Notes: a model not told the origin generated them from the letters alone. A stretch of DNA of 64,000 nt from RHKX01 sp046330285 (GCA_046330285.1 JAXLSX010000002.1:372001-436000); one strand, 5' to 3'; positions 25,690-33,839 are shown, counted from the stretch's first letter. A program made the numbers and translations.

Positions 25690-26430
25690 TCAGACTTCGT
25701 TGAAGAAGTTGATTCCCATGTCGTCCAGCGCCTGTTGGGCCTCGAGGTTGAGGCGGGTCAGCTCGCCGGTGAAGACGAGGATGCCCATGGCGATCAGGAC
25801 TACGCCGCCGATGGCCATGATCGCTGCGTAGTGCCGTTTGATGAAGCTGAAGGCCGTGGTCATGCGGGCGAAGGCGATTGCGGTCAGGAGGAAGGGGATC
25901 GCCAGGCCGAGTGAGTAGACCGCGAGCATGAGGCCGCCCTGGAGGACCGATCCCGTCGATCCGGCGAGGGCGAGGATCGCCGCGAGGGTCGGGCCGATGC
26001 AGGGGGTCCAGGCGATCGCGAACGCGGCGCCGGCGATCAGCGGGCCGCCGCTGCCGGCGCGCTCGATCAATGACTCGACTCGCCACTCGCGGTTGAGCTT
26101 GACGATGAAGAGCTGGGCGACGAAGAGGACGCCCATGGCGATGATCAGGACGCCGGCGATCTTGTCGAGCGTGTCCTGGTTCTGCCGCAGCGTCTGGGTC
26201 AACCCGACGGCGGTCAGCCCGAGGAGGATGAAGATGGTCGAGAAGCTGGCGATGAAGACCAGCGCCGGGGGGACGACGGTGCGCCAGCTGGCCTTGTCGA
26301 GGTCGGCGGCCGAGATCCCGGTCACGGCGGAGAGATAGCCGGGCACGAGCGGCAGGACGCAGGGCGAGAAGAAGGAGACCATGCCCGCGAACAGGGCGGT
26401 CAGCAGGCCGACTCCACCGATCTCCGGCAT
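25690..26430 (-). CDS. ccdA: CcdA-type thiol/disulphide transmembrane transporter
   Basis: 246 residues, six predicted transmembrane helices. The two functional cysteines are in the expected helix contexts: FFSPCVLPLVPGYL and AIAWTPCIGPTLAA. These pass electrons from cytoplasmic thioredoxin to the outside, for cytochrome c maturation or other thiol reduction. A membrane-bound c-type cytochrome is encoded at 49.1-49.7 kb. The gene follows a thioredoxin-TPR gene on the same strand after 9 nt, which fits a thioredoxin-CcdA pathway. Confidence 0.92.
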   Translation of the reverse strand: MPEIGGVGLLTALFAGMVSFFSPCVLPLVPGYLSAVTGISAADLDKASWRTVVPPALVFIASFSTIFILLGLTAVGLTQTLRQNQDTLDKIAGVLIIAMGVLFVAQLFIVKLNREWRVESLIERAGSGGPLIAGAAFAIAWTPCIGPTLAAILALAGSTGSVLQGGLMLAVYSLGLAIPFLLTAIAFARMTTAFSFIKRHYAAIMAIGGVVLIAMGILVFTGELTRLNLEAQQALDDMGINFFNEV

Positions 26431-26439
26431 CGGGTTGGC

Positions 26440-27180
26440 TCAGGTGATCGCCAGCGCGAGCCGGCGGCGGTGATCGCGTGCGAGCTCGCTGGTGGGCCCG
26501 AGCTCGGTGAAGATCCCGACCATGATCCGGCGGAGGAGGTCGACCCGCTCTGGGTCGTCGGTCGCGGCGATCTCCTCCTGCAGCAACTCGAGCGCGCGCT
26601 CGTGGTCGCCCTCGTCCCAGGCGGTGCCCGCGTCGGCGGCGGGATCGTCTGCACCGAGCTCGATTCGCGCCACGATCGCCGAGGCTTCGAAGTCGTCGGC
26701 GAACGACGCGAGCACCTCGCGCGCGCCGTCGGCGTCGTCCGCGGCGGCGAGGAGTCGCCCGAGCTTGATGGCGGCCTCCCGCTGCATGGGGTCGATCTCG
26801 AGAGCTCGCCGCAGCGATGCCTCGTCGTCGGAGCCGGCGAGCACGTCGGCCTCGGAGGGAACGAGCGCGTCGAAGAATGCCTTGACCTGCGCCGGCGGGA
26901 TCGCGCCCGTGAACTCGCCGTTGACCTCACCGTCGATGAACGCCTTGACGGCGGGGATGCCCTGGACGCCGAACCTCGTGGCGAGCTCCTGGTTGGTGTC
27001 GACGTCGATCTTCGCCAGATCGACCCCGTCGGCGCGCTTGCCCGCCTCCGACTCGAGCGCCGGGCTGAGCTGCCGGCACGGGCCGCACCACTCGGCCCAG
27101 AAGTCGACGACGACCGGCACCTCGTGGGAGCGGTCGAGCACGTCCTTCTGGAAGGTCGCCTCGGTGACGTCGTGAACCAT
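26440..27180 (-). CDS. Thioredoxin with TPR-like C-terminal region (YbbN/CnoX-like)
   Basis: 246 residues. N-terminal thioredoxin fold with active site WAEWCGPCRQ and cis-Pro segment GIPAVKAFIDGE (about residues 1-110). A helical C-terminal part with TPR-like units (AALRRALEIDPMQREAAIKLGRLL-type, GDHERALELLQEEI) follows. This is the YbbN/CnoX layout, where the protein acts as a redox-linked holdase for GroEL/DnaK clients. In E. coli CnoX the CxxC is altered; here WCGPC is intact, so it can be a true oxidoreductase. TAAGCT lies 8 nt before the ATG. Upstream partner of ccdA. Confidence 0.88.
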   Translation of the reverse strand: MVHDVTEATFQKDVLDRSHEVPVVVDFWAEWCGPCRQLSPALESEAGKRADGVDLAKIDVDTNQELATRFGVQGIPAVKAFIDGEVNGEFTGAIPPAQVKAFFDALVPSEADVLAGSDDEASLRRALEIDPMQREAAIKLGRLLAAADDADGAREVLASFADDFEASAIVARIELGADDPAADAGTAWDEGDHERALELLQEEIAATDDPERVDLLRRIMVGIFTELGPTSELARDHRRRLALAIT

Positions 27181-27249
27181 CGGCGGGAAGCTTAGAGAGG
27201 CGCGCTGGCCGCTAGGGCGGGTGCGGATGGAGGCGATGTCGGCTCGCGC

Positions 27250-27255
27250 TAGCCT
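27250..27255 (+). promoter_or_regulatory. -10 element for the YqgE gene
   Basis: TAGCCT, 6 nt before the GTG at 27262. Identical hexamer and spacing to ispG. Confidence 0.5.
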
Positions 27256-27261
27256 GAGCGC

Positions 27262-27804
27262 GTGGAATCGCTTCGCGGCAAGCTGCTCGTCGCCTCACCG
27301 GCGCTCCAGGACCCGAACTTCGTCCGCTCGGTCGTCCTGATCACCGAGCACGGTGAGGAGGGGGCGATGGGGATCGTCCTCAACCGGCCCGCCGACGCGG
27401 AGGTCGAGGAGGTGCTGCCGGAATTGGCGTCGATCGCGGTCGCCGAGCCCGTCTTCGTCGGCGGCCCGGTCCAGCCGGAGTCGCTCGTCGTCCTCGGCGA
27501 GTTCACCGATCCCGACAAGGCCGCGTGGATCGTCGTCGCCGACGTCGGCCTGGTCTCGGCGAACACCGATCTCGAGGATCTGCCCGAAGCGGTCCGGCGC
27601 GGACGCGTCTACGCCGGCTTCTCCGGCTGGGGTCCCGGCCAGCTCGAATCCGAGCTCGAGGAGGAGGCCTGGTTCGTCGAGCCGCCGATCCCGCCCGAGC
27701 TGTTCCCGGACGACCCGGCGACGCTCTGGAGCGACGTCCTCGAGCGGAAGGGCGGGGAGTACGCCCTGGTCGCGCGGATGCCGGAGGATCCCTCGCTCAA
27801 CTAG
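27262..27804 (+). CDS. YqgE/AlgH family protein
   Basis: 180 residues with the full family pattern: GKLLVASPALQDPNFVRSVVLI, GAMGIVLNRP, VFVGGPVQPESLVVL and the late YAGFSGWGPGQLESELEEEAW (quoted in part: GFSGWGPGQLE). AlgH/YqgE proteins are small cytoplasmic proteins of unclear biochemical role, linked to alginate regulation in Pseudomonas. No operon partner. Divergent from the thioredoxin gene across 81 bp. Confidence 0.93.
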   Translation: MESLRGKLLVASPALQDPNFVRSVVLITEHGEEGAMGIVLNRPADAEVEEVLPELASIAVAEPVFVGGPVQPESLVVLGEFTDPDKAAWIVVADVGLVSANTDLEDLPEAVRRGRVYAGFSGWGPGQLESELEEEAWFVEPPIPPELFPDDPATLWSDVLERKGGEYALVARMPEDPSLN

Positions 27805-27805
27805 G

Positions 27806-27819
27806 GAGCGCGGGCGCTC
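27806..27819. terminator. Short hairpin between convergent yqgE and sulfatase genes
   Basis: GAGCGC (27806-27811) pairs with GCGCTC (27814-27819) with a 2-nt gap. It begins right after the yqgE stop. No T tract; function uncertain. Confidence 0.35.
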
Positions 27820-27824
27820 AAGCG

Positions 27825-29267
27825 TTACGGGCAGTCGGTGCCGCTGCAGTCCTTGACCCGGTCGAGCACGGCGCTCATCTCGCGGAAGCGCTTCTTCTGC
27901 GTCGAGTTGGTCAGGCGCGGCTCGCCGTCCATCTCGCCGGGGTCGACGTTCCAGTTGTAGAACTCGACGAAGGGCTTGCCGCCGTCCTCGTTGCGGGTCT
28001 CGATCAGCGAGCCGTCCTCGTCCTGAAGGGCCTTCCACTTGACGGCCTCGGTGAGCATGTAGTCGCGGTCGTTCTCGGGATCGAACAGCGACTTGCCGTC
28101 GACCTTGTAGCCGGGTGCGACTCCGGCGACGTCGTAGAACGTCGGCGCGAAGTCGACGTTGGCGACCAGCCGTGAGTCGAGCCGCGGGCGCTTGCCGAGC
28201 TCGGCCGGCCAGCGCATGTACATCGGGACGTTCGTGGCCTCCTGGTAGGGGAAGACCTTGCCGAGGACGCCGTGGGCGCCGAACAGGAAGCCGTTGTCGG
28301 AGACGAAGATCGCGAGGGTGTCGCGGTTCTCACCGGTCGAGTCGAGGGTCCGGAAGACCTTGGCGATGCCGGCGTCGGCGGAGAGCAGGGTTTGCTCGTA
28401 GCGCTGGTAGCGCTTTGTTATGTAACCCAGCGACTTGTCGTGCCGCTTCTCGCGGAGGTATTTCGGCTTGTCCGAGAGGTCGGTCTCGTTGAACGAGATC
28501 GGCGGTTTGAACTTCGGTACGTGCGTCTTCAGGTACTTCTTCTCGGGCACGAGCGGCGTGTGCGGGGAGCGCAGCGAGAGGGTCATCATCCACGGCTGGG
28601 AGTCGTTCGCCTCGCGGTCCTTGACGAAGCGGGCACCGCGGCGCGCGGTCAGCATGTCGGCCTTGCTGCGCTCCTTGCGGTTGTGCTCGATCCCGTTGTA
28701 GTCGTCGCGGAAGACGTCGAAGCCGGCGTCGCCCTCGTCGTTCTTGTTCCAGTTGTTCAGGTACTTGCCGAACTGGCCGGTGTAGTAGCCCGAGCTCTGG
28801 AGGACCGCCGGGAAGGTGTTCTCCCACAGGTAGGTGTCCCCGAACTGATCGGTCGGGTTGTTGGTGATGATCCCGTGGTTGTGGGCGTACAGGCCCGAGT
28901 ACATGGTCGCTCGGGCCGGGCAGCAGAGCGGCGTCGTCACGTAGCCGTGGTTGAAGTCGACGCCCTCGCGCTTGAACAGGCGCAGCGTCTTCGGCATCGC
29001 GCGCATCGACGACTTCTCCTGGTCGTCGGTGATGATCAGGAGGATGTTGGGCCGCTTGCCGGAGACGTCGCCGACGGGAGCGCCCTTGGCGTTCGGCCCG
29101 ACGATGGCGACATCGGGCCGGTCGACGACGACGTCACGAGCCGCGCGACCGCGGGTCGAGCCGAAGATCGCCAGCACGGTGATCAGAGCCACGCCGAGCA
29201 GCGCGACGAACGCGATTTTCCCCCTGGAGACGGCGGGCATCCTCAGCTTCTTATACAGATCGCTCAC
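27825..29267 (-). CDS. Membrane-anchored type I sulfatase
   Basis: 480 residues. One N-terminal transmembrane segment (KIAFVALLGVALITVLAIFG, residues about 17-36) leaves the catalytic domain outside. The sulfatase core has the metal site ILLIITDDQE (D81, D82) and the modification motif CCPAR (C115-R119). This fits C-x-P-S/A-R, so C115 would become formylglycine. HNHG and a late DNGFLFGAHG metal/active-site segment are also seen. Substrate (sulfated glycan or other ester) unknown. No formylglycine-generating enzyme is in the window. AGAGGG lies 5-6 nt before the GTG at 29267. Confidence 0.9.
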   Translation of the reverse strand: MSDLYKKLRMPAVSRGKIAFVALLGVALITVLAIFGSTRGRAARDVVVDRPDVAIVGPNAKGAPVGDVSGKRPNILLIITDDQEKSSMRAMPKTLRLFKREGVDFNHGYVTTPLCCPARATMYSGLYAHNHGIITNNPTDQFGDTYLWENTFPAVLQSSGYYTGQFGKYLNNWNKNDEGDAGFDVFRDDYNGIEHNRKERSKADMLTARRGARFVKDREANDSQPWMMTLSLRSPHTPLVPEKKYLKTHVPKFKPPISFNETDLSDKPKYLREKRHDKSLGYITKRYQRYEQTLLSADAGIAKVFRTLDSTGENRDTLAIFVSDNGFLFGAHGVLGKVFPYQEATNVPMYMRWPAELGKRPRLDSRLVANVDFAPTFYDVAGVAPGYKVDGKSLFDPENDRDYMLTEAVKWKALQDEDGSLIETRNEDGGKPFVEFYNWNVDPGEMDGEPRLTNSTQKKRFREMSAVLDRVKDCSGTDCP

Positions 29268-29483
29268 AAAGCCCTCTTAAAGTCCTCACACTCGCAGCCG
29301 CTGCGGCCGTAAACGCCGTTTCCCGGCGCATCAGGGGCAGAAACCCCGCCGGTGAGCCGATGTTGCGGTCTCACGGGTCCCTGGGCCTGTATCCAGGCCT
29401 CCGAGCATGAGGTCTACATAACGTCGATTATCGTGCGTTGAATGTGCAATTAAACGGGGAGATCCAGGCCGAACACCGCGGAT
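29268..29483 (-). promoter_or_regulatory. Structured leader region upstream of the sulfatase gene
   Basis: 216 bp without a gene. On the sulfatase (minus) strand, consecutive hairpins are possible: GGCCTG/CAGGCC around GATA (29384-29399), GTGAG/CTCAC (29352-29356 with 29370-29374), GGGG/CCCC (29334-29347), and CGCCG/CGGCG around GGAAA (29314-29328). The distal part (29410-29455) is unusually AT-rich for this genome and is the likely promoter zone. No known riboswitch was recognised. Confidence 0.5.
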
Positions 29484-30140
29484 CTACCCTTCGCCGGCGA
29501 TCCGGACGCCGCATGCGGCAGCGAACACAGCCGCTCCGGAGATGACGTCATCGAGGCCCATCGTGACTCCGCGAAGGCTCTCGGCGCCGCGTATGCCGTC
29601 GATCCGGCAGCCGCGCAGCGAGACCGTCTCGAACCGCGCCTCGCGGAGGTCTGCCTCGCGGAGGTTGCAGCCCTCGAACGCGACGTCGCGGAGCCTGGCG
29701 TTCGCCCAGATCGACCCGCTCAGGTCACAGTCCCGGAACGCGACCCGGTCGAGCCGGGCGCCGCCGAAATCGACGTAGTCGGCCTGCGAGCCGCTCACGG
29801 TGACGTCGTCGAGGATGCCCTCCGCCAGCGACAGTCCCGTCAGCCGGCACTCCGTGAGGCTCGCCCGGCGCAGGCGGCCGCCCCGGAGCCGGGCGTTGGC
29901 GAGGTTGCAGCCGCTCAATTCCGCGTCGGTCCAGCGCGAGTCGCCGAGCTCGGATCCGGTCGCGCTCGCGCCGATCAGACGGCAGGCCTCGAACGCCGCT
30001 CCCCGCAGGTCGAGATCGGTCAGGTCGGCTGCGGTGAGCTCCGCTTCGGTGAGGCCGCCGGAATCCGGCCGCTCCACGGTGGCGAGATCGTCCGGGAGAT
30101 CGGGCGGATCGGGTGTCCGCGGCGACCCCGAGTCGGTCAC
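29484..30140 (-). CDS. Pentapeptide-repeat protein
   Basis: 218 residues with about 25 tandem pentapeptides of the A(D/N)Lxx kind (ADLTDLDLRGAAF, SGCNLANARLRGG, EGCNLREADLREARF). These fold into a right-handed quadrilateral beta-helix. Some such proteins mimic DNA and protect gyrase (MfpA, Qnr), but most have unknown roles. The start is a GTG at 30140 that overlaps the stop of the carbonic anhydrase gene (GTGA, 30137-30140), so the pair is translationally coupled. A hydrophilic N-terminal ~30 residues is Pro/Asp-rich. Confidence 0.85.
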   Translation of the reverse strand: MTDSGSPRTPDPPDLPDDLATVERPDSGGLTEAELTAADLTDLDLRGAAFEACRLIGASATGSELGDSRWTDAELSGCNLANARLRGGRLRRASLTECRLTGLSLAEGILDDVTVSGSQADYVDFGGARLDRVAFRDCDLSGSIWANARLRDVAFEGCNLREADLREARFETVSLRGCRIDGIRGAESLRGVTMGLDDVISGAAVFAAACGVRIAGEG

Positions 30141-30589
30141 CCCGGTGCGACCTCGTTCATCTCGCCGGATTCGACGTCGAGGATGAAGCCTCGGACGTTC
30201 TCGGTGTTCAGCGCCGGATCGTCCTCGACTCGGCGAATTCCCTCGCGAATCCCGGATTCGAGGGACTCGAAGCCGCCCGGCTCCCATTCCGGCCTGATGC
30301 CGGTGTCCTGCTCGATCCCGTCGAGGAAGGCGCGATCGTCGAGCCCGAGGACACCGCAATCGGTGTGCATGACGATCCAGACCTCGTCGGTCCGGAGCGC
30401 GCGCTGCGAGAGCGCGAGCGAGCGGCGGACGTCAGCGGTGACGACGGCCCCGGCGTTGCGGATGATGTGCGCCTCGCCCTCCTGCAGTCCCGCCGTGACC
30501 AGAGGGTTGATCCTGCAGTCCATGCAGGTGACGACGGCCAAGCGCCGACTCGGGAATCGCGACTTGGAATCACCCATCGGAGGGCTCAT
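30137..30589 (-). CDS. Beta-class carbonic anhydrase
   Basis: 150 residues, a short form of the family. Zinc ligands C22, H75 and C78 (TCMDCRI and MHTDCG) and the catalytic Asp24-Arg26 dyad are present. Interconverts CO2 and bicarbonate in the cytoplasm. Beta-carbonic anhydrases are usually about 170-220 residues; this one lacks the N-terminal arm and matches the compact mycobacterial Rv1284-like type. Coupled to the pentapeptide-repeat gene downstream. An in-frame ATG 12 nt further in is an alternative start. Confidence 0.92.
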   Translation of the reverse strand: MSPPMGDSKSRFPSRRLAVVTCMDCRINPLVTAGLQEGEAHIIRNAGAVVTADVRRSLALSQRALRTDEVWIVMHTDCGVLGLDDRAFLDGIEQDTGIRPEWEPGGFESLESGIREGIRRVEDDPALNTENVRGFILDVESGEMNEVAPG

Positions 30590-30699
30590 TTACCCGCGGA
30601 TCGCTCCGCTCAATCCCCGAATTCGCACTTCGCCCCTGCTCGGCATGCGGGCAATCTAACGCGGCCCGCGAAACCGCGCTGCCATGCGGCTTGCGAGCC

Positions 30700-30728
30700 T
30701 TGCACGGCACCTGCTTTCAGGGTAGGTT
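30700..30728 (+). promoter_or_regulatory. Complete promoter with leaderless start
   Basis: TTGCAC (30700-30705), a 17-nt spacer and TAGGTT (30723-30728), then 7 nt to the ATG at 30736. This is the clearest leaderless promoter in the window because both boxes have ideal spacing. Confidence 0.7.
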
Positions 30729-30735
30729 CAGCCGC

Positions 30736-31479
30736 ATGGAAGCAGCAACACCACCCCCCGCCCCTGCCCCTCAGCCCGCGGGAGGCCCGCGGCAGATCGA
30801 GGTCGGAAAGGTCCTCAGCGATGCCTTCGGTATCTACTCGTCGAACCTGGGTGTCCTTGTGGCCACCAGCCTCGGCGTGGCGATCGTCTTCGGGATCATC
30901 GTCGGCCTGCTGAACGACGCCGGCGGCGCGTTCATGCAGTTCCTCGCCTGGATCGTCCAGCTGATCGGCACGGCGCTCTATACAGGTTTCGTCGTCAGGC
31001 TCGTCCAGGACGTCCGTGACGGCCGCCGCGACATGTCGGTCGGGGAGCTGTTCTCAGCGGCTGCGCCCGCGATCGGCCCCCTGATCCTCTGGAGCATCCT
31101 CTCCGGGATCGCGATCGGCATCGGGTTCATCCTGCTGATCATCCCCGGCCTGATCCTGATGACCATCTGGGCCGTCGGCGCCCCGTCGATCGTCGCCGAG
31201 GACTGCGGGCCGATCGAGGCCTTCGGCCGCAGCTACGAGCTCGTTCGCGGCCAGGCGTGGACCGTCTTCGGCGTCCTCGTATGCGTCTTCCTGATCATGA
31301 TCGTGGCGTTCATCATCGCCGGCATCATCGGCGCGGCCATCGGCGGCGTCGCCGGCGCGATCATCGTCGGGATCATCGTCCTGGCGCTGTTCATGCCGGT
31401 CTCGGCGCTCGTCGCCAGCACGCTGTTCTTCGACCTCGGCGGCGGCGGCTCGCTGCCGGCGGGCCAGACGGCGGTCTGA
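30736..31479 (+). CDS. Multi-pass membrane protein (glycerophosphodiesterase-membrane-domain-like)
   Basis: 247 residues. A proline-rich cytoplasmic N-terminus is followed by QIEVGKVLSDAFGIYSSNLGVLV and about five hydrophobic helices with many Ile/Gly, in the style of the YciC/GdpP-membrane or DUF975-like families. The segment WAVGAPSIVAEDCGPIEAFGRSYELVRG (quoted in part: PSIVAEDCGPIEAFGRSY) is the conserved amphipathic loop of such proteins. Function unknown; probably helps organise the membrane. A strong terminator follows 22 nt after the stop. Confidence 0.72.
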   Translation: MEAATPPPAPAPQPAGGPRQIEVGKVLSDAFGIYSSNLGVLVATSLGVAIVFGIIVGLLNDAGGAFMQFLAWIVQLIGTALYTGFVVRLVQDVRDGRRDMSVGELFSAAAPAIGPLILWSILSGIAIGIGFILLIIPGLILMTIWAVGAPSIVAEDCGPIEAFGRSYELVRGQAWTVFGVLVCVFLIMIVAFIIAGIIGAAIGGVAGAIIVGIIVLALFMPVSALVASTLFFDLGGGGSLPAGQTAV

Positions 31480-31501
31480 GTCCGGACAGCATCCGACTGC
31501 C

Positions 31502-31533
31502 AGAGGGGCCGGCTCGAGCCGGCCCCTCTTTTT
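31502..31533 (+). terminator. Intrinsic terminator
   Basis: AGAGGGGCCGGCT/AGCCGGCCCCTCT, a perfect 13-bp stem around CG (palindromic centre), followed by TTTTT to 31533. It is the best Rho-independent terminator in the window and ends the membrane protein gene. Confidence 0.92.
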
Positions 31534-31549
31534 GTTGTTTGATGGATCG

Positions 31550-32164
31550 GTGGCGCGCGTCGACTTCGACCCCGAGACCCACCCGGGCGGGCTCTACCGG
31601 CTCCTGAACTCGGTCGTCGTCCCGCGTCCGATCGCCTGGGTCTCGACCCGCTCCGCCGAAGGCGTCGACAACCTCGCGCCGCACTCGTTCTTCACGGTCG
31701 CCTGCGCGGACCCGGCGATCGTCCAGTTCACGTCGATCGGTCGCAAGGACTCCCTCGCCAACGCCGTCGCGACCGGCGAGTTCACGGTCAACCTCGCGCC
31801 GGAGCCCCTGTTCGAGGCGATCAACGCCACCGCCACCGACTTTCCGCCCGACCTCGACGAGTTCGAGGAAGTGGGCCTGCGCCGCGAGCCCGGAATCAAG
31901 GTCGCCGCACCACGGGTGGCCGAGTCGCCCGTCGCACTCGAGTGCACGCTCCAGGGAACGCAGGACTTCGGGAGCTCGGTCGTCGTCTTCGGCCGCGTCG
32001 TCCTGATCAGCATCGACGAGGAGGTGCTGGTCGACGGACATCCCGAGATCGAACGCCTGCGGCCGCTGGCACGGCTCGGTCGTCGTCAGTGGAGCACGAT
32101 CGGCGACGTCAGGGAGATCGCCAGGATCAAGTACGAGGACTGGGACGGCGCCGGCGGCGACTGA
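31550..32164 (+). CDS. Flavin reductase-like (FMN-binding split-barrel) family protein
   Basis: 204 residues. The flavin-binding split-barrel pattern is clear: YRLLNSVVVPRPIAWVST, NLAPHSFFTVACADPAIVQFT, KDSLANAVATGEFTVNLA and the EC-TLQG segment. These proteins bind FMN and either reduce it with NAD(P)H or use it as cofactor. The GTG at 31550 is chosen because the family fold begins just after it; a TTTGAT hexamer lies 6 nt upstream. It starts only 17 nt after the previous terminator. Substrate unknown. Confidence 0.85.
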   Translation: MARVDFDPETHPGGLYRLLNSVVVPRPIAWVSTRSAEGVDNLAPHSFFTVACADPAIVQFTSIGRKDSLANAVATGEFTVNLAPEPLFEAINATATDFPPDLDEFEEVGLRREPGIKVAAPRVAESPVALECTLQGTQDFGSSVVVFGRVVLISIDEEVLVDGHPEIERLRPLARLGRRQWSTIGDVREIARIKYEDWDGAGGD

Positions 32165-32167
32165 CGC

Positions 32168-32521
32168 TCAGCGGCCGAAGATCCGCCCGAACAGGCCCCC
32201 GGAGCCGGCGTTGCCGCCCCCGGAGCCGGTGCCGCCGCCGATTCCGCCGATGCCTCGATTGACCTGGTGCGCCTTCTCCGGGAGCTCCGCGGCCGTGATC
32301 GAGAGCGTCACCGCGCGCTCGAAGGTCCGGGCGACCTCGGGCGCGTCGACGAACCGCGTCGTCCCCTCGAGGTCGACGATCTCGAACCCGTCGAGGATGT
32401 GCTCGGCGTAGTTGTCCTCGACCCGCCGCACCTCGCCGACCTTCACGCCGGCGCTGTCGTAGACCGCGGTGCCGCGCTGGACGGCGGTGTAGTGGATCGG
32501 TGTCCCGAAGTCATCGCTCAT
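32168..32521 (-). CDS. PRC-barrel-like small protein with Gly-rich tail
   Basis: 117 residues. The N-terminal half (RGTAVYDSAGVKVGEVRRVEDN, then ILDGFEIVDLEGTTRFVDAPEV) matches the small beta-barrel pattern of PRC/YlmC-type domains. The end is a low-complexity Gly/Ser run closing in LFGRIFGR. Such domains bind RNA or act as structural adaptors; no specific role can be given. Convergent with the flavin reductase gene at 3 nt. Confidence 0.65.
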   Translation of the reverse strand: MSDDFGTPIHYTAVQRGTAVYDSAGVKVGEVRRVEDNYAEHILDGFEIVDLEGTTRFVDAPEVARTFERAVTLSITAAELPEKAHQVNRGIGGIGGGTGSGGGNAGSGGLFGRIFGR

Positions 32522-32555
32522 TCGCCGGAAAGCATATGCAGCGGCGCCCCCGGGC

Positions 32556-33374
32556 TCAGCCGAGGCCGTCGATGAAGGCCGCGATCTCGCGCGAGAGCCG
32601 GCCGCCCTGCCAGGCGAGCGGGCTCTCCCCCTCCCCCTCGGAGATCAGCTGCGCGTTCGGCAGGACGTCCGCCCAGGCGGCCGCGACCGCGTGCGGATGG
32701 CCCGGGTCCGCCTCGTCGTTGCTGGCGACCACGAGCGCCGGCACGTCGAGTCCCTCGAGCTCTGCGATTCCCGCGAACGGGACCGAGCGCGGCACCTCTC
32801 GCACGGCCTCGGCGACCGCGCCGAGGTCGCGATGGCGGCCGAGCCGGTCGCGGGCGATCCGTACGAGCGTGTCGTGCCATTCCGGGTCCATCCCGACCTC
32901 ATAGGCGTCGATGAACCCGTCGACCCCCCCACTCTCGAGCCCGTCCGCCAGCCGGTCCCAGTTGGTCAGCGAATCGTCGCCGAGCGGCACGCCGACGCTC
33001 GCCGGCCCGATCAGCACGAGCCCGGCCCACCGCGACGGATCACGTAGCGCCAGCGCCGCGATCGTGTGGGCGCCCATCGAATGGCCCGCCAGGACCGGCC
33101 GCTCGGCAGCCGTGGCTGCGATTACGGCGTCGAGGTCGTCGGCCAGCTCCTCGTATACATAACTCCCTGTCGGCCCCGCATCGCTCTGCCCATGCCCGCG
33201 GGCGTCGTAGCGGATCACGTCGTGGCCGGCCCGGGCCAGTGCGCGCGAGCCGTGGATCACGAGATCGCGATGCGCGGTCAGGCCGTGGGCGAGGACGACC
33301 GGCGATCCGGAGCCCTCGCGGGCGCCCCGCAGGACGACCCCGTCGCTGGTGGCCTCGAAGCCGTCCGCTGTCAA
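32556..33374 (-). CDS. Alpha/beta hydrolase with altered catalytic His position
   Basis: 272 residues. The fold shows the oxyanion segment VVLAHGLTAHR, YDARGHGQSD and the nucleophile elbow GHSMG (S99). At the place where the catalytic His usually follows a G-x-G-H-S-P pattern, this protein reads GEGESP (E250). The triad would thus be incomplete unless another His serves. Starts at a TTG overlapping the stop of the peroxiredoxin gene (TTGA, 33371-33374). Could be an esterase with unusual chemistry or a binding protein. Confidence 0.78.
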   Translation of the reverse strand: MTADGFEATSDGVVLRGAREGSGSPVVLAHGLTAHRDLVIHGSRALARAGHDVIRYDARGHGQSDAGPTGSYVYEELADDLDAVIAATAAERPVLAGHSMGAHTIAALALRDPSRWAGLVLIGPASVGVPLGDDSLTNWDRLADGLESGGVDGFIDAYEVGMDPEWHDTLVRIARDRLGRHRDLGAVAEAVREVPRSVPFAGIAELEGLDVPALVVASNDEADPGHPHAVAAAWADVLPNAQLISEGEGESPLAWQGGRLSREIAAFIDGLG

Positions 33375-33838
33375 GCCGCAGCGCGGGCCGTGTCGAGCGC
33401 CGAGCTGAGGTCGTCGGCATCCTCGAAGCCGAGGCCGACGAGCGCCACCTTGCGGTAGCGGATCACGCCCTCGGGATCGATAACGAAGATCGCCCTGCGG
33501 ACGAACCCCCCACCCGGCGCGAGCACGCCGTAGGCCTTCGCAACCGACTTGTCGACATCGGCGGCGAGCGGAACGGTGAGCCCGTGCTCGGCGATGAAGC
33601 TCTCGTGGGAGTCGACGTCCTGCGGGGAGATCCCGACGACGTCGGCGTCGAGGTCGTCGATCTGCTCGCGGCCGTCACGGTAATTACAGAACTGCTTGGT
33701 GCAGGTGGGCGTGAAGTCGCCGGGGTAGAAGGCCAGCACGACCCAGCGGCCGCGGCGGTCGGCCAAGGCGAAATCGCCCTCACCCGTCCAGGGCAGCGTG
33801 AAGTCGGGAGCCTGCTCGCCCTCTTTCGGCTTCGCCAT
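33371..33838 (-). CDS. bcp: Thioredoxin-dependent peroxiredoxin, BCP/PrxQ type
   Basis: 155 residues. Peroxidatic Cys46 in PGDFTPTCTKQFC and resolving Cys51 five residues later define the atypical 2-Cys BCP/PrxQ class. It reduces H2O2 and organic peroxides using thioredoxin. The conserved Arg (RRAIFVIDPEG) is present. It is the middle gene of a tight unit: cyclophilin, peroxiredoxin (1 nt gap), alpha/beta hydrolase (overlap). Confidence 0.93.
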   Translation of the reverse strand: MAKPKEGEQAPDFTLPWTGEGDFALADRRGRWVVLAFYPGDFTPTCTKQFCNYRDGREQIDDLDADVVGISPQDVDSHESFIAEHGLTVPLAADVDKSVAKAYGVLAPGGGFVRRAIFVIDPEGVIRYRKVALVGLGFEDADDLSSALDTARAAA

Positions 33839-33839
33839 C

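Noticed and set aside
32168..32521. Gly-rich tail of the PRC-barrel-like protein as a separate repeat or phase-variable tract
   Set aside because: The underlying DNA is not a simple tandem repeat; it is ordinary low-complexity coding sequence.
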